Made by a program: the position numbers and the translations under genes
The notes under the pieces: generated by a model
Database searches by the model: none
The model's input: the letters and a program-made list of their open reading frames with translations, nothing else
Told to the model about the DNA's origin: nothing
In this document: one piece after another, positions 45,824 through 55,192 of the stretch
How positions within the stretch are numbered: the stretch's first letter is position 1
Layout of the letters: each line of letters begins with the position of its first letter
NCBI RefSeq assembly: GCF_012927125.1
Contig: NZ_JABBFZ010000007.1
Location: 204,341-268,340 of the forward strand
Length of the DNA: 64,000 nt
Reading direction: 5' to 3'
Source of the DNA: Paraburkholderia antibiotica
GTDB taxonomy: Bacteria > Pseudomonadota > Gammaproteobacteria > Burkholderiales > Burkholderiaceae

Positions 45824-48220
45824 ATGGCTTTGCGTCGCGTGGCAACGGCGCTGCTGGTGGCTGGGTTGATCACCGCGCAGACAGCACAGGCAGCGGTGAC
45901 ACTGAACTTCGTCAACGCCGACATCGACCAGGTCGCCAAGGCGATCGGCGCTGCAACCGGCAAGACGATCATCGTCGATCCGCGAGTCAAGGGACAGCTG
46001 AACCTCGTCTCCGAGAACTCGGTACCTGAAGATCAGGCCCTCAAGACCTTGCAATCCGCGCTGCGCATGCAGGGCTTCGCGCTCGTGCAGGATCACGGCG
46101 TACTGAAAGTGGTACCCGAAGCCGATGCGAAACTGCAGGGCGTGCCGACCTACGTCGGCAACGCGCCGACGGCGCGCGGCGACCAGGTGGTCACGCAGGT
46201 CTTCACGCTGAGGAACGAATCGGCCAATAACCTGCTGCCGGTGCTGCGTCCGCTGATCTCGCCGAACAATACCGTCGCGGCCTACCCTGCCAACAATACG
46301 ATCGTCGTCACCGATTACGCGGACAACGTGCGGCGTATCGCGCAGATCATCGCGGGTGTCGACAGCGCGGCGGGCCAGTCGGTCGCGGTCGTGCCGCTGA
46401 GAAACGCCAACGCGATCGACATCGCGCAGCAGCTGAACAAGATGCTCGACCCGGGCTCGATCGGCAGCACCGATGCGACGCTGAAGGTGTCGATCACCTC
46501 CGATGCGCGCACCAATTCGCTGCTGATCCGCGCGTCGAACGGCGCGCGTCTGGCCGCCGCGAGGGAACTCGCGAAGCAGCTCGACATGCCGACCCAGATG
46601 CCTGGCAACATCCACGTCGTGCCGCTGCGCAACGCCGACGCGACCAAGCTCGCACGCACGCTGCGCGCGATGCTCGGCAAGGGCGCGGGCGGCGAAGGCG
46701 GTTCGTCGGCCAGCTCGAACGACGCGAATTCGTTCAACCAGAATTCCGGCGGCGGTGGCGGTATCGGCAGCAACAGCTCGACCGGCTCGTCCGGTACGCC
46801 GCCGCTGCCGTCAGGCGGCCTCGGCAGCAGCTCGATGTCGTCGCCGATGGGCGGTGGCGCGTCGGGCTCGAACAATAACAATGGCGGCTTTCTCGGCGGC
46901 GACAAGGAAAAGAACGAGGATCAGGGCGGCGGCATGATTACGGCCGACGCGGCGACCAACTCGCTGATCGTGACGGCGCCCGAGGCGGTGTATCGCAATC
47001 TGCGCGCGGTGATCGACCAGCTCGACGCGCGTCGCGCGCAGGTCTATATCGAAGCGCTGATCGTCGAACTGAACTCGAATACCAGCGGCAACCTCGGCAT
47101 CCAGTGGCAGGTCGCGAACGGTAATCTGTTTGCCGGTACGAACCTGCAGACCGGGTCGAGCAACAGCATCATCAACCTGACCGCGGCCGCCGTGACGGCT
47201 GGTGCCGCGGGCGCCACCGGCGGCGCCGCGCTCGCGACGGGGCTCAGCGGGCTTCAGCAAGGCTTGAACGTCGGCTGGATCCACAACCTGTTCGGCGTGC
47301 AAGGCCTCGGCGCGCTGCTGCAGGCGCTGTCGCAAACCGCCGACGCGAACGTGCTGTCCACGCCGAACCTGATCACGCTCGATAACGAGGAAGCGAAGAT
47401 CATCGTCGGTACCAACGTGCCGATCCAGACCGGTTCGTATTCGAACCTGACGAGCAGCACCACGAGCAGCGCGTTCAATACCTACGACCGCGTCGACATC
47501 GGTCTGACGCTGCACGTGAAGCCGCAGATCACCGACGGCGGCATCCTCAAGCTGCAGCTCTACACCGAAGACTCGGCGATCGTGAACGGCACCAACAACG
47601 CGACGACGAACCCGGCGGGCCCGGAATTCACGAAGCGTTCGATTCAGTCGACCGTGCTGTGCGACAACGGCGAGATCATCGTGCTCGGCGGCCTGATGCA
47701 GGACAACTACCAGGTCAGCAACAGCAAGGTGCCGCTGCTCGGCGACATTCCGTGGATCGGCCAGCTGTTCCGCTCGGAGCAGAAGACCCGCAACAAGACC
47801 AACCTGATGGTGTTCCTGCGTCCGGTGATCCTGAGCGACCACGATACCACGCAGGCCGTTACGGCGAACCGCTACGACTACATCCAGGGCGTGCAGGGCG
47901 CGTACCGTTCGGATAACCGCGTGATGCGCGATCGCGACGATCCGGTCGTGCCGCCGATGCCGATCGGCCCGAGCCAGGGTGGCGTGCCCGCGATGAACCT
48001 GTTCAATCTGGACCAGATGCGCCGTCAGCAGGCGACGCCGCAGGCACCGCAACAGGTGCCGCAGCAGAGCGTGCCGCAAACCGTGCAGCCGGCTCAACAG
48101 GTCGTGCCGCCGACGGTCTCTCCGGTTCCGCAAACGATTCCGCAGACCGTGTCGCCGCAGCTGACGACGCAACCCGCGGTGGTCGAGCCGGGCACGTCGT
48201 CGTCGGGAGCGCGTCCGTGA
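45824..48220 (+). CDS. gspD: type II secretion outer-membrane secretin GspD
   Basis: The 798-residue secretin has a signal peptide (cleavage after TAQTAQA) and the N0 domain (VTLNFVNADIDQVAKAIGAATG). N1-N3 domains follow, with a Gly/Ser/Asn-rich loop at about residues 292-370. The secretin barrel has VPLLGDIPWIGQLFR near its end, and the tail is Gln/Pro-rich. The ATG at 45824 has GAGAAG upstream; an ATG five codons earlier does not. GspD forms the pore for folded exoproteins. It heads gspDEF, and its stop overlaps the gspE start. Confidence 0.96.
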   Translation: MALRRVATALLVAGLITAQTAQAAVTLNFVNADIDQVAKAIGAATGKTIIVDPRVKGQLNLVSENSVPEDQALKTLQSALRMQGFALVQDHGVLKVVPEADAKLQGVPTYVGNAPTARGDQVVTQVFTLRNESANNLLPVLRPLISPNNTVAAYPANNTIVVTDYADNVRRIAQIIAGVDSAAGQSVAVVPLRNANAIDIAQQLNKMLDPGSIGSTDATLKVSITSDARTNSLLIRASNGARLAAARELAKQLDMPTQMPGNIHVVPLRNADATKLARTLRAMLGKGAGGEGGSSASSNDANSFNQNSGGGGGIGSNSSTGSSGTPPLPSGGLGSSSMSSPMGGGASGSNNNNGGFLGGDKEKNEDQGGGMITADAATNSLIVTAPEAVYRNLRAVIDQLDARRAQVYIEALIVELNSNTSGNLGIQWQVANGNLFAGTNLQTGSSNSIINLTAAAVTAGAAGATGGAALATGLSGLQQGLNVGWIHNLFGVQGLGALLQALSQTADANVLSTPNLITLDNEEAKIIVGTNVPIQTGSYSNLTSSTTSSAFNTYDRVDIGLTLHVKPQITDGGILKLQLYTEDSAIVNGTNNATTNPAGPEFTKRSIQSTVLCDNGEIIVLGGLMQDNYQVSNSKVPLLGDIPWIGQLFRSEQKTRNKTNLMVFLRPVILSDHDTTQAVTANRYDYIQGVQGAYRSDNRVMRDRDDPVVPPMPIGPSQGGVPAMNLFNLDQMRRQQATPQAPQQVPQQSVPQTVQPAQQVVPPTVSPVPQTIPQTVSPQLTTQPAVVEPGTSSSGARP

Positions 48221-49743
48221 CGCAGACCGCCGCGCACACCGCGCAATCGCAACGCCCGCACAACGGCGATGCCGTCGCCGCCGGCGAGCGCGCGGCGCCC
48301 TCGCCGCTCGCCGCCCGGCTGGTGCCGTACGGCTTTGCGCGTAGCGGCCAGATCCTGGTCGCGCATCAGCACGCCGACAGCATCGAAGTCTGGATCAGCG
48401 AGCGCACCAGCGAGGCCGCGCTCGCCGAAGTCGCGCGCAACTACGGCGCGGTGTCGGTGGTGCGTGTGCCCGCCGACGAACTCGCGCAGGCGATCAACCA
48501 GGCGTACGCGCGCCAGGACGGCAGCGCCGCGCAGGTGGTCGGCGAAGTGGAAGGCGAAGTCGATCTGTCGCGGCTGATGCAGGACATTCCCGAGGTCGAG
48601 GATCTGCTCGAATCGGAAGACGACGCGCCGATCATCCGCATGATCAACGCGCTGCTCACGCAAGCGGCGCGCGAGCAGGCATCGGATATTCACATCGAGC
48701 CGTTCGAGAACGCGTCGGTGGTGCGTTTTCGCGTCGACGGCACGCTGCGCGATGTCGTGCGGCCGAAAAAAGCGCTGCACGGCGCGCTGATTTCGCGGAT
48801 CAAGATCATGGCGCAGCTCGATATCGCCGAGAAGCGTCTGCCGCAGGACGGCCGCATTACGCTGCGCGTCGGCGGTCGTCCGGTCGACGTGCGGGTCTCG
48901 ACGCTGCCGACCGGTCACGGCGAGCGCGCGGTGCTGCGTCTGCTCGAAAAAGACGCGTCGCGCCTGAATCTCGAAGCGCTCGGCATGGCGTCCGACACGC
49001 TCGGCCAGTTCGACAAGCTGATCGGCAAGCCGCACGGCATCGTGCTCGTCACCGGGCCGACCGGCTCCGGTAAGACGACGACGCTGTACGCGTCGATGTC
49101 GCGACTCGAAACCGAGACCACCAACATCATGACGGTGGAAGATCCGATCGAATACGACCTCGCCGGCATCGGCCAGACCCAGGTCAACGAACGGATCGGC
49201 ATGACCTTCGCGCGCGCGCTGCGCTCGATTCTGCGGCAGGACCCGGACGTCATCATGATCGGTGAAATCCGCGACCTCGAAACCGCGCAGATCGCGGTGC
49301 AGGCCTCGCTGACCGGCCACCTCGTGCTGGCGACGCTGCATACGAACGACGCGGCCTCGGCCGTCACGCGTCTGACCGACATGGGTGTCGAGCCGTATCT
49401 GCTGGCGTCGTCGCTGCTCGGCGTGCTCGCGCAGCGGCTGGTGCGGCGGCTGTGTCCGGTGTGCCGCGAAGAGCGCACCGAGGACGACGGTAGCAAGCGC
49501 TGGCATCCGGTCGGTTGCGACCGTTGCGGCCAGTCCGGTTATGCCGGGCGACGCGGCGTCTATGAACTATTGCTGATCGACGAGTCGATCCGCTCGCTGA
49601 TTCACCGCAACGCGGCGGACGCGGAAATTCTCGCGGCCGCCCGCGCGCAGGGCATGCGCACGCTGCGCGACGATTCGGAGCGCTGGCTCGAATCGGGGCT
49701 GACGTCGCTGGAAGAAGTGATTCGCGTGACGGGCGGAGTGTAA
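48217..49743 (+). CDS. gspE: type II secretion ATPase GspE
   Basis: The 508-residue hexameric ATPase powers pseudopilus assembly. Walker A GPTGSGKTTT lies at about residues 281-290, followed by the Asp box, the Walker B VIMIGEIRD and the His box. A tetracysteine zinc motif (CPVC...CDRC) lies near the C-terminus. It starts with GTG at 48217, overlapping the gspD stop (GTGA). The N-terminal domain that docks on GspL is present but short. Confidence 0.96.
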   Translation: MTQTAAHTAQSQRPHNGDAVAAGERAAPSPLAARLVPYGFARSGQILVAHQHADSIEVWISERTSEAALAEVARNYGAVSVVRVPADELAQAINQAYARQDGSAAQVVGEVEGEVDLSRLMQDIPEVEDLLESEDDAPIIRMINALLTQAAREQASDIHIEPFENASVVRFRVDGTLRDVVRPKKALHGALISRIKIMAQLDIAEKRLPQDGRITLRVGGRPVDVRVSTLPTGHGERAVLRLLEKDASRLNLEALGMASDTLGQFDKLIGKPHGIVLVTGPTGSGKTTTLYASMSRLETETTNIMTVEDPIEYDLAGIGQTQVNERIGMTFARALRSILRQDPDVIMIGEIRDLETAQIAVQASLTGHLVLATLHTNDAASAVTRLTDMGVEPYLLASSLLGVLAQRLVRRLCPVCREERTEDDGSKRWHPVGCDRCGQSGYAGRRGVYELLLIDESIRSLIHRNAADAEILAAARAQGMRTLRDDSERWLESGLTSLEEVIRVTGGV

Positions 49744-49747
49744 GCGC

Positions 49748-50965
49748 ATGCCGGCATTTCGTTTCGAAGCGATCGACGCGGCGGGCAAGGCGCAAAAAGG
49801 CGTGCTCGACGCGGACAGCGCGCGCGGCGCGCGCACGAATCTGCGCTCGCAGGGACTGACGCCGCTCGTCGTCGAACCGGCGGCATCGCGCACTCGCGGC
49901 GAGCGCAACCAGCGGCTCGCGTTCGGGCGGCGACTGTCGCAGCGCGAACAGGCGATTCTCACGCGGCAACTCGCGAGTCTGCTGATCGCCGGCTTGCCGC
50001 TCGATGAAGCGCTCGCGGTGCTGACCGAGCAGTCGGAGCGCGATTACATCCGCGAGCTGATGGCGTCGATTCGCGCCGAAGTGCTCGGCGGTCATTCGCT
50101 TGCTAACGCGCTGCAGCAGCACCCGAAGGATTTTCCCGAGATTTACCGCGCGCTGGTTGCAGCCGGCGAACACACGGGCAAGCTCGGTCTGGTGCTGTCT
50201 CGCCTCGCCGATTACATCGAGCAGCGCAACGCGCTGAAGCAGAAGATCGTGCTGGCGTTCACGTATCCGACGATCGTCACGATCATCGCATTCGGCATCG
50301 TCACGTTCCTGCTCAGCTACGTGGTGCCGCAGGTCGTCAACGTGTTCGCGAGCACCAAGCAGCAACTGCCGATCCTCACCGTGATGATGATGGCGCTGTC
50401 GGGCTTCGTGCGGCACTGGTGGTGGGCGATGCTGATCGGCGTGCTGGTGCTCGTCTATCTGGTGCGCGCCACGCTGAAGCAGTCCGGCCCGCGTCTCGCG
50501 TTCGATCGCTGGCTGCTGACCGCGCCACTGATCGGCAAGCTCGTGCGCGGCTATAACACCGTGCGTTTCGCGAGCACGCTCGGCATTCTGACCGCGGCCG
50601 GCGTGCCGATTCTGCGCGCACTGCAGGCCGCGGCCGAAACGCTCAGCAACAACGCGATGCGCGAGAACATCGACGATGCGATCGTGCGCGTGCGCGAAGG
50701 CACGTCGCTGTCGCGCGCGCTCGGCAATACGAAGACGTTTCCGCCGGTGCTCGTGCACCTGATCCGTTCGGGCGAAGCGACCGGCGACGTGACGACGATG
50801 CTCGATCGCGCGGCCGACGGCGAAGCGCGCGAGCTGGAGCGTCGCACGATGTTCCTGACGAGCCTGCTCGAACCGTTGCTGATTCTGGCGATGGGGGGCG
50901 TGGTGCTGGTGATCGTGCTGGCGGTGATGCTGCCGATCATCGAGTTGAACAACCTCGTGCAGTAG
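49748..50965 (+). CDS. gspF: type II secretion inner-membrane protein GspF
   Basis: The 405-residue platform protein of the GspF/PilC family has two repeated cytoplasmic helical domains, each followed by membrane segments. These occur near residues 170-200 and 220-245, with a last one near 375-400 (LLILAMGGVVLVIVLAVMLP). It starts four bases after gspE and contacts GspE and GspL. Confidence 0.96.
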   Translation: MPAFRFEAIDAAGKAQKGVLDADSARGARTNLRSQGLTPLVVEPAASRTRGERNQRLAFGRRLSQREQAILTRQLASLLIAGLPLDEALAVLTEQSERDYIRELMASIRAEVLGGHSLANALQQHPKDFPEIYRALVAAGEHTGKLGLVLSRLADYIEQRNALKQKIVLAFTYPTIVTIIAFGIVTFLLSYVVPQVVNVFASTKQQLPILTVMMMALSGFVRHWWWAMLIGVLVLVYLVRATLKQSGPRLAFDRWLLTAPLIGKLVRGYNTVRFASTLGILTAAGVPILRALQAAAETLSNNAMRENIDDAIVRVREGTSLSRALGNTKTFPPVLVHLIRSGEATGDVTTMLDRAADGEARELERRTMFLTSLLEPLLILAMGGVVLVIVLAVMLPIIELNNLVQ

Positions 50966-51062
50966 CGGCACGCACGAGGCAGTAACAGGAAACGGTAAGG
51001 ACTACGAGGAACGATAGCGCGGCATGAAGTGCGTTAGCCGCGCAATCGTTTAGCGCACGTAT

Positions 51063-51476
51063 TTAGCGTACGTAGATGGTGGGACCGCCGGTGTTGGCGG
51101 GCAGGAAGATTTCGGAATGCGCGCCGTTGCGGTCGATGATGATCGAGCGGGCCCGCACTTCGGAGAGTTTCGTGCCCTGCATCAGCGTGCTGCCGAGCGA
51201 CACCGCGTGCGGCGGCTCGCCACCGACGCTGACGATCGCCGCGGCGCCTCGGGTCAGCGCGAGGATGCCGAACAGATGGATGTCCTGATTGACGTTGCGC
51301 GTGAGCTGACCGCCGAACAGCGTCGCAGCCTGGTCGGTCGAGACCTGCGCATGCGCGGCGGCGGCCGGCAACGGCGCGCCGGACATCGTGGTGAGCGTGA
51401 TGACCCAGTAGGTCAGCGTCGCGCAGAAGGCGGCGAACAGCGCGAGCGACAGGAGGCGGATTTGGATGGCGTTCAT
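51063..51476 (-). CDS. gspC: type II secretion protein GspC, short form, on the opposite strand
   Basis: The 137-residue protein has one N-terminal membrane segment (about residues 7-30) and a single periplasmic domain resembling the homology region of GspC (LFGILALTRGAAAIVSVGGEPPHAVSLGSTL). It has no C-terminal PDZ or coiled-coil domain, so it is half the size of classical GspC. It lies between gspF and gspG but is transcribed against them, as I recall for other Burkholderia. The ATG at 51476 is preferred over a GTG two codons earlier. Confidence 0.85.
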   Translation of the reverse strand: MNAIQIRLLSLALFAAFCATLTYWVITLTTMSGAPLPAAAAHAQVSTDQAATLFGGQLTRNVNQDIHLFGILALTRGAAAIVSVGGEPPHAVSLGSTLMQGTKLSEVRARSIIIDRNGAHSEIFLPANTGGPTIYVR

Positions 51477-51612
51477 GCGCACATTGTACGGACTATTGTG
51501 AAAATTTCGGTGGGTTGAAACCCTTCAACTCCATGACATTAAAATGACTCGCCCGGCCTGCTCGCGCAGCGCCACGAGTCGAACATTTCACCTGAAACGA
51601 GGTAAGCAAGCT

Positions 51613-52077
51613 ATGCAACTGTCGACCATTCGCCGTGCGGGGAACGCGGGTTCGCGCAGCCGTCGTCAGCGCGGTTTTACGCTGATCGAAATCATGGTCG
51701 TGATCGCGATTCTCGGCATTCTCGCCGCGCTGATCGTGCCGAAGATCATGAGCCGTCCGGACGAAGCGCGGCGCGTCGCCGCGAAGCAGGACATCGGCAC
51801 CGTGATGCAGGCGTTGAAGCTCTATCGTCTCGACAACGGCCGTTATCCGACCCAGGAGCAGGGCCTGCGCTCGCTGATCGAAAAGCCGAGCACGGACCCG
51901 GTGCCGAACAACTGGAAGGACGGCGGCTATCTCGAGCGTCTGCCGAACGACCCGTGGGGCAATGCGTACCAGTACCTGAATCCGGGCGTGCACGGCGAGA
52001 TCGACGTGTTCAGCTACGGCGCCGACGGCAAACCGGGCGGCGAAGGCAACGATGCCGACGTCGGGTCCTGGCAATAA
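51613..52077 (+). CDS. gspG: type II secretion major pseudopilin GspG
   Basis: The 154-residue pseudopilin has a prepilin leader ending RRQRG, cleaved before FTLIEIMVVIAILGILAALIVP. The C-terminal Ca-binding region includes GGYLERLPNDPWGNAYQYLNPG and NDADVGSW. It is the main subunit of the pseudopilus. The leader is long (about 30 residues). The start at 51613 follows an AGGTAAG ribosome site. No prepilin peptidase gene (gspO) is in the window, so PilD must be encoded elsewhere. Confidence 0.96.
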   Translation: MQLSTIRRAGNAGSRSRRQRGFTLIEIMVVIAILGILAALIVPKIMSRPDEARRVAAKQDIGTVMQALKLYRLDNGRYPTQEQGLRSLIEKPSTDPVPNNWKDGGYLERLPNDPWGNAYQYLNPGVHGEIDVFSYGADGKPGGEGNDADVGSWQ

Positions 52078-52281
52078 CGCGGCCCGCACGGCGAAACCCA
52101 CGATGTTCATGCACGCGCTTGCTTCACTGCCCGCTTCAGCGTTCGCCTTGCTGCCCGGCTCGCTGCCCGCTTTGCCGCTGTCTTCACGACGCGACGAATG
52201 CAAAAAAGACGCAGGCGCAGGCGAGCGTGAAGCGCGCGTGCTCCACCGATGCGTTGTAGTCTGATATTCCGTTGATCGTCG

Positions 52282-52818
52282 ATGGCCGGCACTATGCGCA
52301 CGTCCGCTTGCAAGTCCCGTGTGGACACTCCGTGTACGGCTTCGCGGCCGCGCGCCAGCCGACGCCGTCGCGCGGCCGGCTTCACGCTGCTCGAAATGAT
52401 GGTGGTGCTGGTGATCGCGGGTCTGCTGGTATCGCTGACCGCGGTGACGATGACGCGTAACCCGCGCACCGATCTGAACGAGGAAGCGCAGCGTCTCGCG
52501 CTGCTGTTCGAATCCGCCGGCGACGAAGCGCAGGTGCGCGCACGACCCATCGCGTGGCAGCCGTTCGAGGGCGGCTTCCGTTTCGATCAGCGCACCCAGG
52601 ACGGCTGGCGTCCGCTGCGCGACGATCTGCTCGGCCCGCGTCAGTGGGAAGGCGGCGTGACCGGCGTCGCGATCAGCTACCCCGGCTCGGATTCGCAGGC
52701 CGACCGGATCGTGTTCGGCACCGAGGCGATCGACGTGCCGGTGCAGGTCACGCTGTTTTCGGCGGCCGGACAGGCGACCATCGTCGGTACCGGCAATGGC
52801 CGCTACGAGGTGCGCTGA
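52282..52818 (+). CDS. gspH: type II secretion minor pseudopilin GspH
   Basis: The product has up to 178 residues, with a long basic leader and the prepilin cleavage site AAG/FTLLEMMVVLVIAGLLVSL. The C-terminal domain is of GspH/FimT type. The start is uncertain: ATG at 52282 or at 52294, neither with a good ribosome site. About 200 bp separate it from gspG, and I saw no separate gene there. Confidence 0.9.
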   Translation: MAGTMRTSACKSRVDTPCTASRPRASRRRRAAGFTLLEMMVVLVIAGLLVSLTAVTMTRNPRTDLNEEAQRLALLFESAGDEAQVRARPIAWQPFEGGFRFDQRTQDGWRPLRDDLLGPRQWEGGVTGVAISYPGSDSQADRIVFGTEAIDVPVQVTLFSAAGQATIVGTGNGRYEVR

Positions 52819-52819
52819 A

Positions 52820-53260
52820 ATGCCGACGCGTCGTCGTAGCACGATCTGCACCCCTTCCCTTTTCAAGATGCACGACACCGCACGGCGCGCGCAGCGCGGC
52901 TTCACGATGATCGAAGTGCTGGTCGCGCTCGCGATCATCGCGGTCGCGCTGGCCGCATCGATTCGCGCGGTCGGCAGTCTCGCGAGCGGCGAAGTCGACC
53001 TGCACCGGCGGCTGCTCGCCGGCTGGAGCGCCGACAACGCGCTCGCGCAACTGCATCTGACGCATACATGGCCGAACGTCGGCTCGACGAGTTTCGACTG
53101 CTCGCAAGGTAATCTGCAATTGCTCTGTACCGAACGTGTGACGGCGACGCCGAATCCGGTGTTTCGCCGTGTCGAAGTGATGGTGACGATGCCGGGACAC
53201 TCCGGCAATCTCGCCCAGATGGTCACGGTGGTCGCCAATGAAAGCAACCGCTCGCTCTGA
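52820..53260 (+). CDS. gspI: type II secretion minor pseudopilin GspI
   Basis: The 146-residue pseudopilin has the cleavage site RRAQRG/FTMIEVLVALAIIAVALAASIRA and the GspI C-terminal region with a conserved Cys pair. The ATG at 52820 directly after the gspH stop is chosen; ATG 52868 would give a shorter leader. It overlaps gspJ by 23 bases. GspI, J and K form the tip of the pseudopilus. Confidence 0.92.
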   Translation: MPTRRRSTICTPSLFKMHDTARRAQRGFTMIEVLVALAIIAVALAASIRAVGSLASGEVDLHRRLLAGWSADNALAQLHLTHTWPNVGSTSFDCSQGNLQLLCTERVTATPNPVFRRVEVMVTMPGHSGNLAQMVTVVANESNRSL

Positions 53261-53912
53261 GCGCCGGCGCCGTCACGGCGCGCGCGGCTTCACGCTGATC
53301 GAACTGCTGGTCGCGATCGCGATCCTGGCGGTGATCGCGGTGCTGTCGTGGCGCGGGCTCGATCAGATCATCCGTGGCCGCACCGCGATCACCAACGCAA
53401 TGGAAGACGAGCGCGTGTTCGCGCAGCTGTTCGACCAGATGCGCATCGACGCGCGCCAGGCCGCCAGCGACGACGAATCCGGCGGCGCCGCGATTTCGGT
53501 GTCCGGCAACACGCTGCAGATCGTGCGGCACCTGCAGCTGCCCGGCAGCGCGCCGCGTTTGCAGGTGGTGCGCTATCTGATCTCGAATGGCCGCGTGGTG
53601 CGCTACGCGTCGCCGCCGCTCGGCAACGTCGGCGAATTGCGGCGCGCGCTGGGCGGTAGCGACGAAGGCTGGAGCTCGGTGCCGCTGATGGGCGGCGTCG
53701 GTGCGATTTCGGCGCGCATGTACGTGCCGAAGCTCGGCTGGACCACCCAGATGAGCGACGTGCAGACCGCGATGAGCGAGAACCTCAATAACCTGAAGGT
53801 GCCGCAGCTCGGCAATGCGCCGCTGCCGCGTTCGGTGTCGGGGCTCGAGGTGAGCATCGGCGCGACCTCGCTCGCGCGGCCGATCCAGCGCGTTTTTCTG
53901 ATCGGAGAATGA
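53238..53912 (+). CDS. gspJ: type II secretion minor pseudopilin GspJ
   Basis: The 224-residue pseudopilin has the prepilin site RHGARG/FTLIELLVAIAILAVIAVLSW followed by the GspJ beta-rich domain. It starts inside the end of gspI and ends one base before gspK, so the genes are closely coupled. It partners GspI and GspK at the pseudopilus tip. Confidence 0.94.
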   Translation: MKATARSERRRRHGARGFTLIELLVAIAILAVIAVLSWRGLDQIIRGRTAITNAMEDERVFAQLFDQMRIDARQAASDDESGGAAISVSGNTLQIVRHLQLPGSAPRLQVVRYLISNGRVVRYASPPLGNVGELRRALGGSDEGWSSVPLMGGVGAISARMYVPKLGWTTQMSDVQTAMSENLNNLKVPQLGNAPLPRSVSGLEVSIGATSLARPIQRVFLIGE

Positions 53913-53913
53913 G

Positions 53914-55164
53914 ATGACGTTCTCCTCGTGGTTGAAGCGGCGGGTTGCAACAGGGGCGCGTGGCGACGGGTTTGCTTCTGCGGCTGCGGCGGCATGTGCG
54001 ATGGCGGCCGCGCGTGGGTGTGACACGCGCACCGCATGCGCGGCGTCGAGCGATTCCGAACGGGCCGCGCGGCATAGGGCCGGACACATGCGCACGTACA
54101 CACGTGAACGCACACGCGAACGCGGCGCGGCCATCATCAGCGCGCTGCTGGTCGTCGCGCTGTCGGCGATCCTAGTGTCGGGGATGCTGTGGCGCCAGCA
54201 GGTGCAGGTGCGCCGGATCGAAAATCAGCGGCTGCTATCGCAGGCTCAATGGGTCGCGCGCGGCGCGCTCGACTGGACGCGGCTGATCCTGCGCTCCGAA
54301 GGCGATACGTCGGCGGGCATCACGTATCTGGGCGGCTTGTGGGGCGTGCCGATCGCAAAAACGCGGCTGTCCGACTTTCTCGGCCAGATCGGCGAGGTGC
54401 GTGCCGAGCAAGGCGCGGCCACTTACCTGTCCGGCTCGATCGAGGATGCGCAGGCGAAGTTCAATCTGCGCAATCTGGTGGCGAGCCCCGCGCCCGGTGT
54501 GATGCAGATGAGCGCCGAGCAGGTCGCCGCCTATCAGCGTCTGCTGGTGTCGCTCGGGCTGAGCGGCCAGCTCGCGAAGGCGACCGCGCTGCAGATGCGC
54601 GCGGGCCTGTCGCAATCGGTGACGCGCTTTCAGACTGGCACCGCGGCCACCAGCACGACTGCGGTCGGCGGTGGCACGTCGAGCGGCGGCATGACGAACC
54701 AGCCCGGCATGGAAGATGGTGACGACAACGTCGCGGTCGCGCCGCTGCTGATGACGGGCGTCGATTCGCTGCTCGACGTGCCCGGCTACACGCCGGAAAT
54801 CGTCGCGCGGTTGCGCCCGTTCGTCACCGTGTTGCCGACCACCACCGCGATCAATATGAACACCGCGTCGGCCGAGGTGATCGCGGCCGTCGTGACGGGG
54901 ATGACGCTGTCGCAGGCGCAGTCGTTGGTCGCGCGTCGGCAGACGGTGTTTTTCCGCAACGTCAGCGACGTGCAGCTCGCGCTGACTGCGTCCGGCGTGC
55001 AATCGACGTCGCTCGATCCGAACCAGCTCGACGTCAATTCGAGCTACTTCCTGGTCCACGGCAGCGTGCAGCACGAGCGCGCGGAAGTGGACCGCACGAC
55101 GCTCGTCTATCGCGATCCGTTGACTCACACTACGCGTATCGTGCGGGTACAAGACCAACTATGA
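53914..55164 (+). CDS. gspK: type II secretion minor pseudopilin GspK
   Basis: The product has 416 residues from the ATG at 53914, which has a good GGAGAATGAG ribosome site. The prepilin-type segment RERG/AAIISALLVVALSAILVSG lies only at about residue 70, so the leader would be unusually long and Ala/Arg-rich. An alternative ATG at 54088 gives a normal short leader but lacks a ribosome site. The C-terminal part has the GspK domain with helix-hairpin-helix-like repeats (INMNTASAEVIAAVV). GspK caps the pseudopilus. Confidence 0.92.
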   Translation: MTFSSWLKRRVATGARGDGFASAAAAACAMAAARGCDTRTACAASSDSERAARHRAGHMRTYTRERTRERGAAIISALLVVALSAILVSGMLWRQQVQVRRIENQRLLSQAQWVARGALDWTRLILRSEGDTSAGITYLGGLWGVPIAKTRLSDFLGQIGEVRAEQGAATYLSGSIEDAQAKFNLRNLVASPAPGVMQMSAEQVAAYQRLLVSLGLSGQLAKATALQMRAGLSQSVTRFQTGTAATSTTAVGGGTSSGGMTNQPGMEDGDDNVAVAPLLMTGVDSLLDVPGYTPEIVARLRPFVTVLPTTTAINMNTASAEVIAAVVTGMTLSQAQSLVARRQTVFFRNVSDVQLALTASGVQSTSLDPNQLDVNSSYFLVHGSVQHERAEVDRTTLVYRDPLTHTTRIVRVQDQL

Positions 55165-55192
55165 ACAACGCAATCCACAGAGAGAGTGGCCT

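Noticed and set aside
51585..51598. parS-like ATTTCACCTGAAAC upstream of gspG
   Set aside because: The central CACGTG is broken, which ParB does not tolerate in known systems.
52078..52281. Possible small gene between gspG and gspH
   Set aside because: The frame is short, hydrophobic only by chance, and has no ribosome site; more likely an untranslated spacer.
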